Notes under the pieces: model-generated
Databases searched by the model: none
Told to the model about the DNA's origin: nothing
The model's input: the letters and a program-made list of their open reading frames with translations, nothing else
Made by a program: the position numbers and the translations under genes
Part shown: piece after piece, positions 1 to 7,338 of the stretch
Position numbering within the stretch: position 1 is the first letter of the stretch
Layout of the letters: every line of letters starts with the position of its first letter
NCBI RefSeq assembly: GCF_000217915.1
Contig: NZ_AFOZ01000040.1
Span: 1 to 64,000, forward strand
DNA length: 64,000 nt
From: Shewanella sp. HN-41
GTDB taxonomy: Bacteria; Pseudomonadota; Gammaproteobacteria; Enterobacterales; Shewanellaceae
Direction of reading: 5' to 3'

Positions 1-113
1 AATCCCGTTGAGTTCGTTTTGGTTGTTGATTTCATTACACTCTCCAAATAAAGATTGAAAAGTGTCAACGCTATTTAGGACGGGTCAAAGTAGTAATTAA
101 AAGGAATTAATGG

Positions 114-323
114 ATGAGATGGATATCAGCTTGCTTAATGTTGTGTTTATTTGCCCCCGCCACCTTCGCCAATGAAGATGCCAGTGAACCCAATGTAAAA
201 AAGAGCAAAAACGATATTTGCCACGACAAATCCAGCCGCTCTTATAAACGCACTAAAAACTATACCCCATACGAAACCATCAAAGAATGCTTAGCAAGCG
301 GTGGCCGCTTACCTAAAAAGTAA
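114..323 (+). CDS. Small exported protein of unknown function
   Basis: This is a 69-residue protein that I do not recognise. Residues 1-19 look like a Sec signal peptide (hydrophobic run, then Ala-Phe-Ala-Asn). The mature part is about 50 residues, rich in Lys, Ser and Asn, with two cysteines that could form a disulfide in the periplasm. The start follows an AAGGA box at a suitable distance. The next gene begins 56 bases downstream on the same strand with its own ribosome binding site, so the two may share a transcript. Confidence 0.55.
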   Translation: MRWISACLMLCLFAPATFANEDASEPNVKKSKNDICHDKSSRSYKRTKNYTPYETIKECLASGGRLPKK

Positions 324-379
324 ATAGCCCCAGAGCATATAAGCACCACTTTGATTTAAATATAAAAGGAAATAAACGA

Positions 380-1120
380 ATGGATACCGTTCTAGCATTA
401 TTATTTTTAGCATCATCAGCTATTTGTGTGATTGGATTACTTAAACCCTCTTGGGCAGGCAAAGCAACTCGCGGACAAGTTTTTAAATTCTATGGTCTTG
501 GTGCCGCAGTTTTCTTGTTTCTCTTTGCCTTATTTATGGATCCTGTTAAGCAATCTCCTGATATTGCAGCAGTGTCAGCAGAACAAATATCTACGGCTAA
601 AGCAGCGATAGGACAGACTTCAACAGTGACTAAGCCTGTTGCACATGAGTATCAAATAATCGACAAGAATGACACCAGCTTTGCAGGCAGAAAGCGCCTG
701 CGCTGGATAATTATATCTCCGTCCGCCCTGTCTCAAATTGACAGAGCCGAAACTGCAAAAGTCGCCGCCATGGATCTTCAGAAGCAAACAGGTGCAGACT
801 TAGCTCAAATATGGCTTGAGGTTGCATCATTCACTGCTGGTCAGGGAAGTCAGTTGGCAATGGCTACATACATACCAGATGGTTGCGGAAACAGTGGCAA
901 AGACTGCGATGGAAAGAATTGGAATGTTAGTGCTTCAGGCGTGCAATTAACCGATGAGCAAATGGCTATTTGGAAAGCATGGCGTGAGAATCGTGAACAA
1001 TTTATGCCTGATGGTTATGTAGATGAGGAACGTCTCAAAGAGTTTCTAGCCACTAAATTTGACACCACGCCAGATAAGATCACTCTACCTTGGATTGAGC
1101 GTGACGATATAGCTCAGTAG
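380..1120 (+). CDS. Membrane-anchored protein, DUF4875-like C-terminal domain
   Basis: This 246-residue protein has two predicted transmembrane helices (about residues 2-22 and 33-52). A soluble region of about 190 residues follows, containing the segments RLRWIIISPSAL and MDLQKQTGA and a C-terminal stretch near LPWIERDD. From memory that pattern resembles the DUF4875 family found in phage and accessory regions; this is recall, not a search. The start has a GGAAAT box upstream. It lies just outside the cassette array and on the opposite strand, so it is probably resident rather than a cassette. Function is unknown. Confidence 0.55.
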   Translation: MDTVLALLFLASSAICVIGLLKPSWAGKATRGQVFKFYGLGAAVFLFLFALFMDPVKQSPDIAAVSAEQISTAKAAIGQTSTVTKPVAHEYQIIDKNDTSFAGRKRLRWIIISPSALSQIDRAETAKVAAMDLQKQTGADLAQIWLEVASFTAGQGSQLAMATYIPDGCGNSGKDCDGKNWNVSASGVQLTDEQMAIWKAWRENREQFMPDGYVDEERLKEFLATKFDTTPDKITLPWIERDDIAQ

Positions 1121-1148
1121 TCATCAGATTTAAATTAGCTTAATTACA

Positions 1149-1370
1149 TCAGAAGAATGCTTTCATAGGCGGTCCTTTACCAGATGGATTCCAGAGTTCC
1201 GCACGCATTGCCGCCAGCACTTTCGCGTGGCTTGAGCCCGTGAGTTTGAACACCACAAAGTCTTTGTATTGTGCGATGAATACATTCCCATAGATCTTGA
1301 TACACGACTTGCCAAACATCTGGCCAACACTAATACCTTCTTCGTCGCCAAGACGTTCAACTAGTCTCAT
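1149..1370 (-). pseudogene. TfoX/Sxy N-terminal domain fragment
   Basis: The 73 residues resemble the core of the TfoX N-terminal domain, with the segments GQMFGKSCIKIYGNVFIA, FVVFKLTG and PSGKGPPMKAF. That domain is normally about 100 residues, continuing past PMK into a conserved Trp/Val stretch. Here the frame stops two residues after the Ala, and the N-terminus begins close to the previous cassette boundary. It therefore looks like a truncated cassette gene at the far end of the array. Full TfoX proteins regulate competence; a fragment like this probably does not. Confidence 0.5.
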
Positions 1371-1417
1371 GTACTAGTCAACTGCTCTGGACATTGCACG
1401 CCTCTCGCTTCAGGTGC

Positions 1418-1472
1418 CTTACGCCACTCATCACACGTGCGTTTCGCACGTCGCGTGCATGGGCCTGTTATG
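1418..1472 (-). repeat. Degenerate attC site (integron recombination site)
   Basis: Read on the minus strand it begins ATAACAGGCCC, passes through a hairpin (GACGTGCGAAACGCACGT) and ends GGCGTAAGG. That end would be the standard GGCGTTAAGG with one T lost. The stop codon of the neighbouring gene (1468-1470) lies in the TAAC of the 5' end, as in the other attC sites here. Confidence 0.5.
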
Positions 1473-2211
1473 TTGCTGTTAGCCAGTTCTCATATATCAA
1501 CGATGCAATGAGCGAGGCTACAACACCGAGCGCGAGTGCGGAAAGGATGGAAATACCGATGGACACCAGAGTATGCTCTCTAACGAAACCTGTGAGTCGA
1601 TCGATGAGCGGCTTCTGAACTCGGTGGAGTTCGCTTTGAACAACCGCGAGCAACTCATTCGAGACCTTGGCTTGCTTGAGCAGTGAACAGCACTGGTCAC
1701 ATACGCATGGTCGATGAAGCGAATGAACGACATCCACTTTGTTTGCATTCATGTCGAAGAGGCATCCGCGCGTCTCATCATGAGCGTAGCTTGTTATTTC
1801 AGACGCTGGAGGAATTCGCTCTCCGTAGCGCCTGTAGATCAAAACTGCTGCATACAGCACTCTTAGCGCCAAATTCTTTAAAGGGAGTCCGTGGAAGCGG
1901 ACGATCTGATCCATCTCATAGAAAGTAAAGACGACGCGATTATCCGAGAGCCGGCGAAGGTACCAGTTGTTCTCGAGTTTCACCTTCACAAAGATAATGA
2001 GAAACGCACACGTAGGATCCCTTCGAACCCCTGCTTCGAATTGATCGTCAGTGAACTCCCAGTCATTTCCCTTTGCGTGGTCATCCAGCTGAAAACTTTC
2101 GATCTCCGGCTTCACGACAAATGCCTTGGATCGCCAGGTGGCGAGTTCGCGCGGATCGAAATCTGGTAGCGGCTGGCCGAGAATGGCTATCTGTATTATT
2201 GGTTTTGACAT
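1468..2211 (-). CDS. Integron cassette protein with C-terminal membrane anchor
   Basis: This 247-residue protein is not recognised. It has a soluble N-terminal region of about 200 residues with a cysteine cluster (CVCDQCC, about residue 170) and a preceding LFDMNANKVDVV segment. One hydrophobic helix (about residues 218-240) near the C-terminus suggests it is tail-anchored. The cysteine cluster could bind metal; that is inference. The gene reads leftward like all cassettes here, and its stop codon is embedded in an attC site. A GGGAAG box precedes the ATG. Confidence 0.6.
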   Translation of the reverse strand: MSKPIIQIAILGQPLPDFDPRELATWRSKAFVVKPEIESFQLDDHAKGNDWEFTDDQFEAGVRRDPTCAFLIIFVKVKLENNWYLRRLSDNRVVFTFYEMDQIVRFHGLPLKNLALRVLYAAVLIYRRYGERIPPASEITSYAHDETRGCLFDMNANKVDVVHSLHRPCVCDQCCSLLKQAKVSNELLAVVQSELHRVQKPLIDRLTGFVREHTLVSIGISILSALALGVVASLIASLIYENWLTAT

Positions 2212-2227
2212 CAGTTCTTCCCTGTTA

Positions 2228-2258
2228 CATAACTTGTGGAGAACGGCAGTTGTTAAGT
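2228..2258 (-). repeat. Truncated attC remnant
   Basis: On the minus strand the two ends CTTAACAACT and AGTTATGT are separated by only about 13 bases. A normal attC spans 55-130 bases, so the centre appears to be deleted. It lies just after the stop of the 2262-2639 gene and just before the start of the next cassette gene. Confidence 0.4.
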
Positions 2259-2261
2259 GCT

Positions 2262-2639
2262 TTAATTTGCTAAAAAAATGGCAACTGCAACGCCTAATAT
2301 TGCGATAATAATTGAAAATACACTCAGCCTATTGCCTAGATTCCACTGGGATGATTTTTTAGTGATTTTTGCATAAGCTTTAAAGTCATTAAATTTTAGA
2401 GTGTCTTGTGCCTCAATAGATAAATTTAATTTTCCGACGATCTCATATTTTGTGCCATGCCCAGTATGATTAATAACGTATGGTTTTTGTGATTGAGAAC
2501 TAAGAATTCCCTTCTTTCGCATTTCCAATGCAAGGTCGCAAGAATATTCAAACTCGGAATCCGTTGAGAAACTCTCTCTTTTGATGAATTGTTTATTACT
2601 CAAAAAACGAATTAGATTAAATTCACTCTCAGTGTACAT
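2262..2639 (-). CDS. Integron cassette protein, tail-anchored, unknown
   Basis: This 125-residue protein is not recognised. The first 100 residues are charged and soluble, with a pattern suggesting a winged-helix-like fold (MYTESEFNLIRFLSNKQF). The last 20 residues (SVFSIIIAILGVAVAIFLAN) form a single transmembrane helix ending at the C-terminus. A full attC lies upstream of its start and an attC remnant lies after its stop, so it forms a cassette with the same orientation as its neighbours. Base composition is AT-rich compared with the core genes further right, in line with acquisition. Confidence 0.55.
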   Translation of the reverse strand: MYTESEFNLIRFLSNKQFIKRESFSTDSEFEYSCDLALEMRKKGILSSQSQKPYVINHTGHGTKYEIVGKLNLSIEAQDTLKFNDFKAYAKITKKSSQWNLGNRLSVFSIIIAILGVAVAIFLAN

Positions 2640-2659
2640 ATATGCTCAATAATTTATCA

Positions 2660-2783
2660 CTTAACGCCGCATTAAGTGGTGAACAACGCCACCATCCAAC
2701 CTAAAGCATTGTGCTGTAAACACTAAAGCAGATTCAAACTGAAAATGCCAAGTGTTAAGAATCACTCTTAAATGCTTTGTTAA
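2660..2783 (-). repeat. attC site, Vibrio-repeat-like
   Basis: Read on the minus strand, it starts TTAACAAAGCATTTAAGAG and ends AATGCGGCGTTAAGTG, with long imperfect pairing between the arms. Internal segments such as CTTGGCATTTTCAG and TTTAGTGTTTACAG are typical of Vibrio superintegron repeats (from memory). The stop of the 2780-3382 gene lies in the TTAAC end. Confidence 0.8.
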
Positions 2784-3382
2784 TTTTTAATTGTGTGCAG
2801 TTCTGATGGCGCTGAAATGCTGTAGATTACAAGACCTGCAACTAGCAATGCGATAATTACACCAATTACAGCCACCCTTTTTGAGTTAACAAATGACGGC
2901 TCACCAATCTTAACTCGCTCCCACTCTTCTTTTAACGTCAACTGAGCAAAGTCACGAATGCTATCAACCATTGCAACTGACTCATACCACTTCCCATTAT
3001 TTGCGAGTTTTTTTGATTGCACAAGACTCTTACGTAAATCCTTTTGGTGTTTACTTTTATCATCTGGATTTAAGCGCATCATGATATTCGAATAGGCAAT
3101 AGCGAGTACTTTATGCTCTTCTTTAGTCTCCACCGAACGAGCTAACACATCCACGGAATCTCCATGCTTCTGCTTCATAGCCCAATATATTTCTTCTGTT
3201 GAGACCAAAGCAGAAATGTACTTAGAAATATCATCCCGCAGTGCATCAATCCAGTTCTGTCGTAATTGGGATATTTGCTGCTCCTTGGTTAACACTAAAC
3301 TTAGAAATGAGAATGCACCTGCAATAAGTGCAGCAATAACAACACCTATTGGTACAAGCACATTAACCGGAATTTCACTCAT
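2780..3382 (-). CDS. Integron cassette protein with two membrane helices
   Basis: This is a 200-residue protein. One transmembrane helix lies at about residues 8-31 and a second at about 168-190. Between them is a long helical, charged region beginning KEQQISQLRQNWIDALRDD. The arrangement of two helices bracketing a cytoplasmic helical domain recalls small membrane effectors of defence systems, but I see no motif that proves it. The gene has attC sites on both sides and the stop codon is embedded in the downstream one. It has its own start 380 bases from the next cassette gene, so it may carry its own promoter. Confidence 0.6.
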   Translation of the reverse strand: MSEIPVNVLVPIGVVIAALIAGAFSFLSLVLTKEQQISQLRQNWIDALRDDISKYISALVSTEEIYWAMKQKHGDSVDVLARSVETKEEHKVLAIAYSNIMMRLNPDDKSKHQKDLRKSLVQSKKLANNGKWYESVAMVDSIRDFAQLTLKEEWERVKIGEPSFVNSKRVAVIGVIIALLVAGLVIYSISAPSELHTIKN

Positions 3383-3642
3383 AACTTTCCTTAAAAACTA
3401 ACGTCTTAGTATTTGTGCGCTGCACTGTTTGCAGGGTATAAATCGCTTATTAGACTTGCCGCTGCCACATCCGTGTAAATGGGTATGAATGATGCTATAG
3501 GAATTTGCTTTTTTGCGGTAGCGGTTTTTATACAGTTTGATGGGCAATCACTTGATATCGTTTTAGCTTTCTCTAGGTGAGGAATTATCCCTAGGAGTAA
3601 GTGTGGAGCAGCGGATCACTTTAGGCTCCGCGCAGCGGCTTA
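3383..3642. other. Non-coding part of a gene cassette
   Basis: About 260 bases lie between the start of the 2780-3382 gene and the attC on its right. I see no open frame with a plausible start. It has paired segments near CTCCGCGCAGCGG and may hold the promoter of the leftward gene. Confidence 0.3.
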
Positions 3643-3767
3643 GTTCAACGCCTTGTTAAGGTGTGAGGCACGCAATACCGAAGCCTCCGCATGCCACCTT
3701 AACTACTAAAACCAACGCATAGTAAAAATGCCACGCGTGCCGAATCACTCTTGAACAATTTGTTAGC
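3643..3767 (-). repeat. attC site
   Basis: On the minus strand it starts GCTAACAAATTGTTCAAGAG and ends AACAAGGCGTTGAAC. The last seven bases fit the consensus GTTRRRY. The centre contains CACGCGTGGCATTTTTAC and long complementary arms. The stop codon of the adjacent gene (3763-3765) lies inside the 5' end. Confidence 0.75.
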
Positions 3768-4401
3768 TCAAATAGTGTCGCAGAGCTTCCATACCCGAAG
3801 AGTCGCTCCACCGCCCAGATTTTGAAGAAGGATGATATTCATAAAACACGCTAAAATTAAATTCTTTCCACGCAAATTCAGTTGCCTTACGCAACTGACC
3901 TTGTAACTTCGTTACTTCTTCAAAAAAGCATTGTGCGATGACCCCGCAAACCACTATTTTAGCTTTCTGTGAAATTTGTATACTTGCATAAAGTCGCGAT
4001 TCAAAACTATCTAAGGCGTTTAAACCAATCTCGCTACGCAAGATGTCTTTTATTTGATTTTTCTGACGTTGAACCAAAGGATCGTAAATAGTTTGGATAC
4101 GAAAAAATTCAACTAGTTTTAGTGGCAATTTCTCACCTGCATAACACGTACTTTGTAGAGGAATTCGAGAGCAATTAAGTATAGAGAGTTGGGTTGGAAG
4201 TGGAGCCCTGTTTTTTATTAGTTCACCAAGTGGTTGCTCGCAGTTAAATATGACTTTGCTCATATTCACGCCAGTTTCTCCCGCAGCAGGGTATCCAACG
4301 TTGAGCTCTTGAGTATGGGGAGATTCTAGAATGAAAATCACATCGCTATTCGGATGTGATAAATCTTCGATTTGAAATTTCTTTAAATTCAAATATAACA
4401 C
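3763..4401 (-). CDS. Integron cassette protein, possible uracil-DNA-glycosylase-like fold
   Basis: This 212-residue protein has no signal peptide or membrane helix. The segment SDVIFILESPHTQEL (about residues 18-32), followed by a Gly-rich YPAAGETG stretch, resembles the first motif of UDG-like folds. Near the C-terminus, FYEYHPSS resembles the His-Pro-Ser motif of that superfamily. If so, it may bind or process modified DNA or a nucleotide; this is inference from two short motifs. It is a cassette flanked by attC sites, leftward, with its stop in the attC. Confidence 0.5.
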   Translation of the reverse strand: MLYLNLKKFQIEDLSHPNSDVIFILESPHTQELNVGYPAAGETGVNMSKVIFNCEQPLGELIKNRAPLPTQLSILNCSRIPLQSTCYAGEKLPLKLVEFFRIQTIYDPLVQRQKNQIKDILRSEIGLNALDSFESRLYASIQISQKAKIVVCGVIAQCFFEEVTKLQGQLRKATEFAWKEFNFSVFYEYHPSSKSGRWSDSSGMEALRHYLS

Positions 4402-4414
4402 CTAGTTCTTTGTG

Positions 4415-4504
4415 AGCTAACGCTGCCAGCAGCGGTCGAAAAGCCGCGTAGCGGATTTGAGGTCCAGCCCACGAAGTGGGCGTTGCTGACTGGCCTTGTT
4501 ATGC
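4415..4504 (-). repeat. attC site, canonical
   Basis: On the minus strand it runs from ATAACAAGGCCAGTCAGCAA to GCTGGCAGCGTTAGCTC. The arms pair (GGCCAGTCAGC with GCTGGCAGC), and the internal inner boxes AACGCCCACTTCGTGGGC and CGCTACGCGGC are present. The stop of the 4499-4888 gene is the TAA in the 5' end. This is the clearest attC in the window. Confidence 0.85.
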
Positions 4505-4888
4505 TTTTTCAATTTCTTTCAACGACTTTTCAGACATATTGAAAAGCGCATTTGGACTATTTTCATCTATCTTGTACTTAAAACCCGAGTGAACTGCCGC
4601 TGCTATAAACACGCCATTGGTAATATAGCCAATTTTCTTCTCAGCCAAGTCCTTCAAACCGTAACTGCTGCGCTTTGAATTGATATTTTTTATTTGCTTT
4701 ACCTGACTTAACCACTCAACAGTCTTATTGAATGCTTCTGTGCTCTTTAATAAATCAGCCTGACTTTTTGAGAATTCATCGGATTTTTCTTTTTGTGAAA
4801 GCCCACGACCCTTTTTGTAAATACCGATACCAAAATCTGTCAACTCAGGGATAAGATCTATCACTGCTTGAATCTGTTCTTTGCTCAT
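4499..4888 (-). CDS. Integron cassette protein, unknown
   Basis: This is a 129-residue protein from the ATG that has an AGGTAAG box nine bases upstream; a GTG two codons earlier is too close to that box. The N-terminal half is helical and charged (EQIQAVIDLIPELTDFGIGIYKKG). A short hydrophobic segment (YITNGVFIAAAVHSGF) lies around residue 90. I do not know its function. An attC end lies upstream at 4921-4936 and a full attC downstream, so it is a complete cassette. Confidence 0.55.
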   Translation of the reverse strand: MSKEQIQAVIDLIPELTDFGIGIYKKGRGLSQKEKSDEFSKSQADLLKSTEAFNKTVEWLSQVKQIKNINSKRSSYGLKDLAEKKIGYITNGVFIAAAVHSGFKYKIDENSPNALFNMSEKSLKEIEKA

Positions 4889-4920
4889 ATTCACTTACCT
4901 CAATTAAAACCCGCTTCAGG

Positions 4921-4936
4921 CATAACGCCCGCGTCT
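4921..4936 (-). repeat. attC 3' end cut by an insertion
   Basis: The minus strand reads TAGACGCGGGCGTTATG, the typical right end of an attC. The matching left end is missing: the next bases belong to the IS4-family relic. The cassette that once stood upstream was separated or lost. Confidence 0.5.
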
Positions 4937-4944
4937 AGCGAATC

Positions 4945-5700
4945 CCCAGATAAATTCGATGGGATTCAAATAAGTAGACACGCATGATGCTGTTTGATCT
5001 AATCAATTTCGCCAAAAACCTAATAGATCCAACATCATGCGTGATATCGACATATTACACAATTTACTCAAAAAACAATGCCCTCAAATACACCTTAATT
5101 CTCTGATGGTTGATACTGAGTCTTTACTCGATGGCAATCAACTCTCGTTAACTCAGTTAGTACGGAACATAACAGGTAACGTTGCACCAAAACACAATAT
5201 TAAGCGCATTGACCGACTGCTCGAAAATCCACATACCGCTAAACATAAGTCCTCTATTTATCAATGACATACACAGTATCCGCGACGCATTTTCTATGAA
5301 TTAAGAGTGATGCCCATTATTCTTGTGGATTGGTCTGATATGCGCGAACAACTGTAAATGATGACCTTACAGTCCGCAATATGGCATGGGCTTCAGACAA
5401 AGCTGCAGCCGTTGTCCAAAGCGATATGATGTATTGCTGCTCATCGCTATGCTGGCTGAAATCGTGTTGTGGTGTATTGGGTTAGCGGCACAACACCTTG
5501 GATGGCAGCGATACTTTTAAGCCAATACCGTGAGAAAGCGTGCAGTGCTATCAATTGTTAGACTTGGAAAGGAAGTCTGCAAAAGAGACAAATATCCGGT
5601 AAAGGAGACCATTTTTCGCTGGGCATTAATCAAATATTTAAACTTAGTTCATGACGCTAGAAAACCCCAATTATGAGGGGATCCCCAGCACCAAAATAAC
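4945..5700 (+). mobile_element. Degraded IS4-family insertion sequence
   Basis: The region carries scrambled pieces of one transposase gene and sits between an attC end and a membrane-protein cassette gene. Possible ends are the AATCCCCAGA stretch near 4941-4950 and the GGGGATCCCC stretch near 5676-5685, but I cannot match them as clean inverted repeats. No intact transposase remains, so the copy is dead. Confidence 0.6.
5037..5690 (+). pseudogene. IS4-family transposase remnant
   Basis: The first frame gives 76 residues starting MRDIDILHNLLKKQCPQIHL, with NQLSLTQLVRNITGN, typical of the N-terminus of IS4-family transposases common in Shewanella. After a stop and frame change, a second piece near 5310-5357 reads MPIILVDWSDMREQL, carrying the first catalytic Asp region. 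A third piece near 5490-5600 reads LGWQRYFQANTVRKR and IVRLGKEVCKRD, from the C-terminal part. The central catalytic region is deleted. Several frameshifts and stops make it non-functional. Confidence 0.65.
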
Positions 5701-5752
5701 CGATTATTAAGACTTAGCTATAATTGTGAGCGAAGCGAAACTGAGCCAAGCT

Positions 5753-6403
5753 TTATTCGTCCGCGTTGATTTTTTTGTTAAATTTTTTGCGTGCGTAATA
5801 AGTTTCAACTCCAAATAATAAAGCTAATGTTATCAAACAAAATAATAGTTTCTTCAATGATAAATCGCGGTAATCATTTTTACCTTGAATAAAATCAACT
5901 AGATCAATACAAATGAAACTTATAGATAAAGTAGCTAGAGCGATTATTAATATCACATTGAAAAATTCATGTGCAATTTCAAATCCTGACTCTTTTACTT
6001 TTGCCGTTTGATCCCAACCAATATTACCTACCACAACACCCACTACTAAAAATAGTACTTCCAATATAGTAGAAATCTTAAAGTCATTTAGTTTTACATA
6101 CCCAGACAGCCAAGTATCTGAACAAACTCCCTCAACTAGTCCACAATCTGGGTGTCGAAATGTACTCAACGCCTCTAATGTTGACTTAAGATCGTAATAT
6201 GAAAGCCAAATCAACGAAAATGAACTGCAAAGGAAGAAAGTTAAATAAACCTTCGACAGAGTGTTTTTTGTTTTTTTCGATAACTTACTGGTTTTATTAT
6301 CAAATTTAGTATCGAAGTTCTTAAATCGAGAAATTGGGGAAACGTATGCTAATAAAGCTTTAAATACGTAAATTACTGGGTTTTCTGGTTGATTCATATA
6401 CAT
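5753..6403 (-). CDS. Four-helix membrane protein, unknown
   Basis: This 216-residue protein has hydrophobic helices at roughly residues 50-68, 110-128, 145-165 and 183-202. A basic N-terminal cytoplasmic region (KFDNKTSKLSKKTKNTLSK) and a short Lys-rich tail flank them. A cysteine pair (HPDCGLVEGVC) lies between helices 1 and 2. I do not recognise the family. The gene is AT-rich and leftward, in line with the cassette array, but I see no clear attC after it. Whether it is a cassette or was captured otherwise is open. Confidence 0.5.
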   Translation of the reverse strand: MYMNQPENPVIYVFKALLAYVSPISRFKNFDTKFDNKTSKLSKKTKNTLSKVYLTFFLCSSFSLIWLSYYDLKSTLEALSTFRHPDCGLVEGVCSDTWLSGYVKLNDFKISTILEVLFLVVGVVVGNIGWDQTAKVKESGFEIAHEFFNVILIIALATLSISFICIDLVDFIQGKNDYRDLSLKKLLFCLITLALLFGVETYYARKKFNKKINADE

Positions 6404-6512
6404 CCTAACTCAAAAAATAAACACCTACTTAAGCGGAAAAATAAATTTGACTATAATATGAAATGAGTGAAATAACCAACTGTACTTTTCCCGTTTGAAG
6501 TTCTTTTTATAT

Positions 6513-6839
6513 TTACTTTTCTCGATACTGAATGCTATTAAGTATGTATGCTACAACTAAATTTAAGCCACCGTCGTCGATACAAAGTTTACGCCCATGG
6601 TCAATCACGTTAGCAAAACCTTGCCACTCATCAATTAATTCAATTTTTTGGTCTTCATTTAAAAGACTAGAATCAAAACCGTTCTTTAATCGAGACTCTA
6701 ATAAATGAAATATTTCACCTGTTTCAAGTGCAGAATAACATTTATCTAAAGTAAGATCGGTATACTTTCCCGATCCTGCGGCACCATTGATATAAAAAGC
6801 AAGAAAAGTTAATTGTGAAATTTTGATAGTTGAGTCCAT
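6513..6839 (-). CDS. Small soluble protein, unknown, nearest the integron platform
   Basis: This is a 108-residue acidic protein with the segments LTFLAFYINGAAGSGKYTDL, LDKCYSALETGEIF and LNEDQKIELIDEWQGFANVID. The start chosen is the ATG at 6839, because a GGAG box lies eight bases upstream; the frame is open for 17 more codons. No catalytic motif is evident; size and acidity would suit an immunity or antitoxin protein, but no toxin partner is visible. It is the leftward gene closest to the integrase fragment, the position of the newest cassette. Confidence 0.5.
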   Translation of the reverse strand: MDSTIKISQLTFLAFYINGAAGSGKYTDLTLDKCYSALETGEIFHLLESRLKNGFDSSLLNEDQKIELIDEWQGFANVIDHGRKLCIDDGGLNLVVAYILNSIQYREK

Positions 6840-6879
6840 ATGCGATTCTCCATGTAAATATAACATTTCATTAGTGCCA

Positions 6880-7076
6880 TGCGCGTTCACCTCATCAGAA
6901 CAGTGAAAACGCGCATAGTTAACTATCTGTATTGCAAAGAACTTATCAGCTTTTCATCAAATACACTATATGGAAAACGCGCATCCGCGTTTTCCAAACC
7001 TATTAACTCAAACCATCAACAACTAACTTGTTGATAATTAATGTAATATTTAATAAAGCATAAGTGTAAACGCGCA
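6880..7076. promoter_or_regulatory. attI-like region with repeated AAACGCGCA boxes
   Basis: The box AAACGCGCA occurs at 6907-6915, 6975-6983 and 7068-7076, and the related GAACGCGCA lies inverted at 6880-6888. Integrase binding at attI uses direct repeats of this kind plus the core site. The position, between the integrase fragment and the first leftward gene, is where attI should be. A core GTTAAC is present at 6918-6923 but does not fit GTTRRRY fully, so the call is tentative. Confidence 0.35.
6972..6995. repeat. Perfect hairpin containing the AAACGCGCA box
   Basis: GGAAAACGCG and CGCGTTTTCC are perfect complements separated by four bases. There is no T-run after either arm, so it is not a typical terminator. 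It lies within the attI-like region. Confidence 0.6.
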
Positions 7077-7122
7077 AAAAAAATTTTTACGGCCTTTCTT
7101 AAACTTAACGATTTTCAAATAA

Positions 7123-7140
7123 TACTGTATATAAACAGTG
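7123..7140 (+). promoter_or_regulatory. LexA-like operator, two bases short
   Basis: TACTGTATATAAACAGTG matches the arms of the SOS box (CTG...CAG) with an AT-rich centre, but the spacer between CTG and CAG is 8 bases where LexA needs 10. It lies just before the integrase fragment. SOS control of integron integrases through LexA is known, so this may be a decayed operator. Confidence 0.35.
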
Positions 7141-7162
7141 CCATAGGAATTGCTATCATGAT

Positions 7163-7338
7163 GTGAAAGCCGATTTTTAAGCGACGTTCAAGAAGAAATA
7201 CGCATGCGCTGCAGTATCAGAACGGAAGAAGTGACACAGACATTTAAGCTTGAAAATATTTGTGGACTTATCACCTTGCGGGACACTAGCGAGTTGCTGA
7301 GTCTTGATGAATGGGAAGATGCTTGGCTCAGCCTATAA
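7163..7338 (+). pseudogene. Integron integrase N-terminal fragment (putative)
   Basis: One frame gives SRFLSDVQEEIRMRCSIRTE and more, ending at a stop at 7336-7338. The pattern FL..V...IR.R..SIRTE is the N-terminal SAM-like domain signature of IntI-type tyrosine recombinases, where a Tyr/Trp-rich stretch should follow. That stretch and the whole catalytic domain (Arg, His-x-x-Arg, Tyr) are missing. A frame change seems to sit at the start as well. Orientation is opposite to the cassettes, as in true integrons. The match is short, so it needs a search. Confidence 0.4.

Noticed and set aside
7123-7140. Functional LexA box
   Set aside because: The spacer between CTG and CAG is 8 bases rather than 10, so I list it only as a decayed or LexA-like site.
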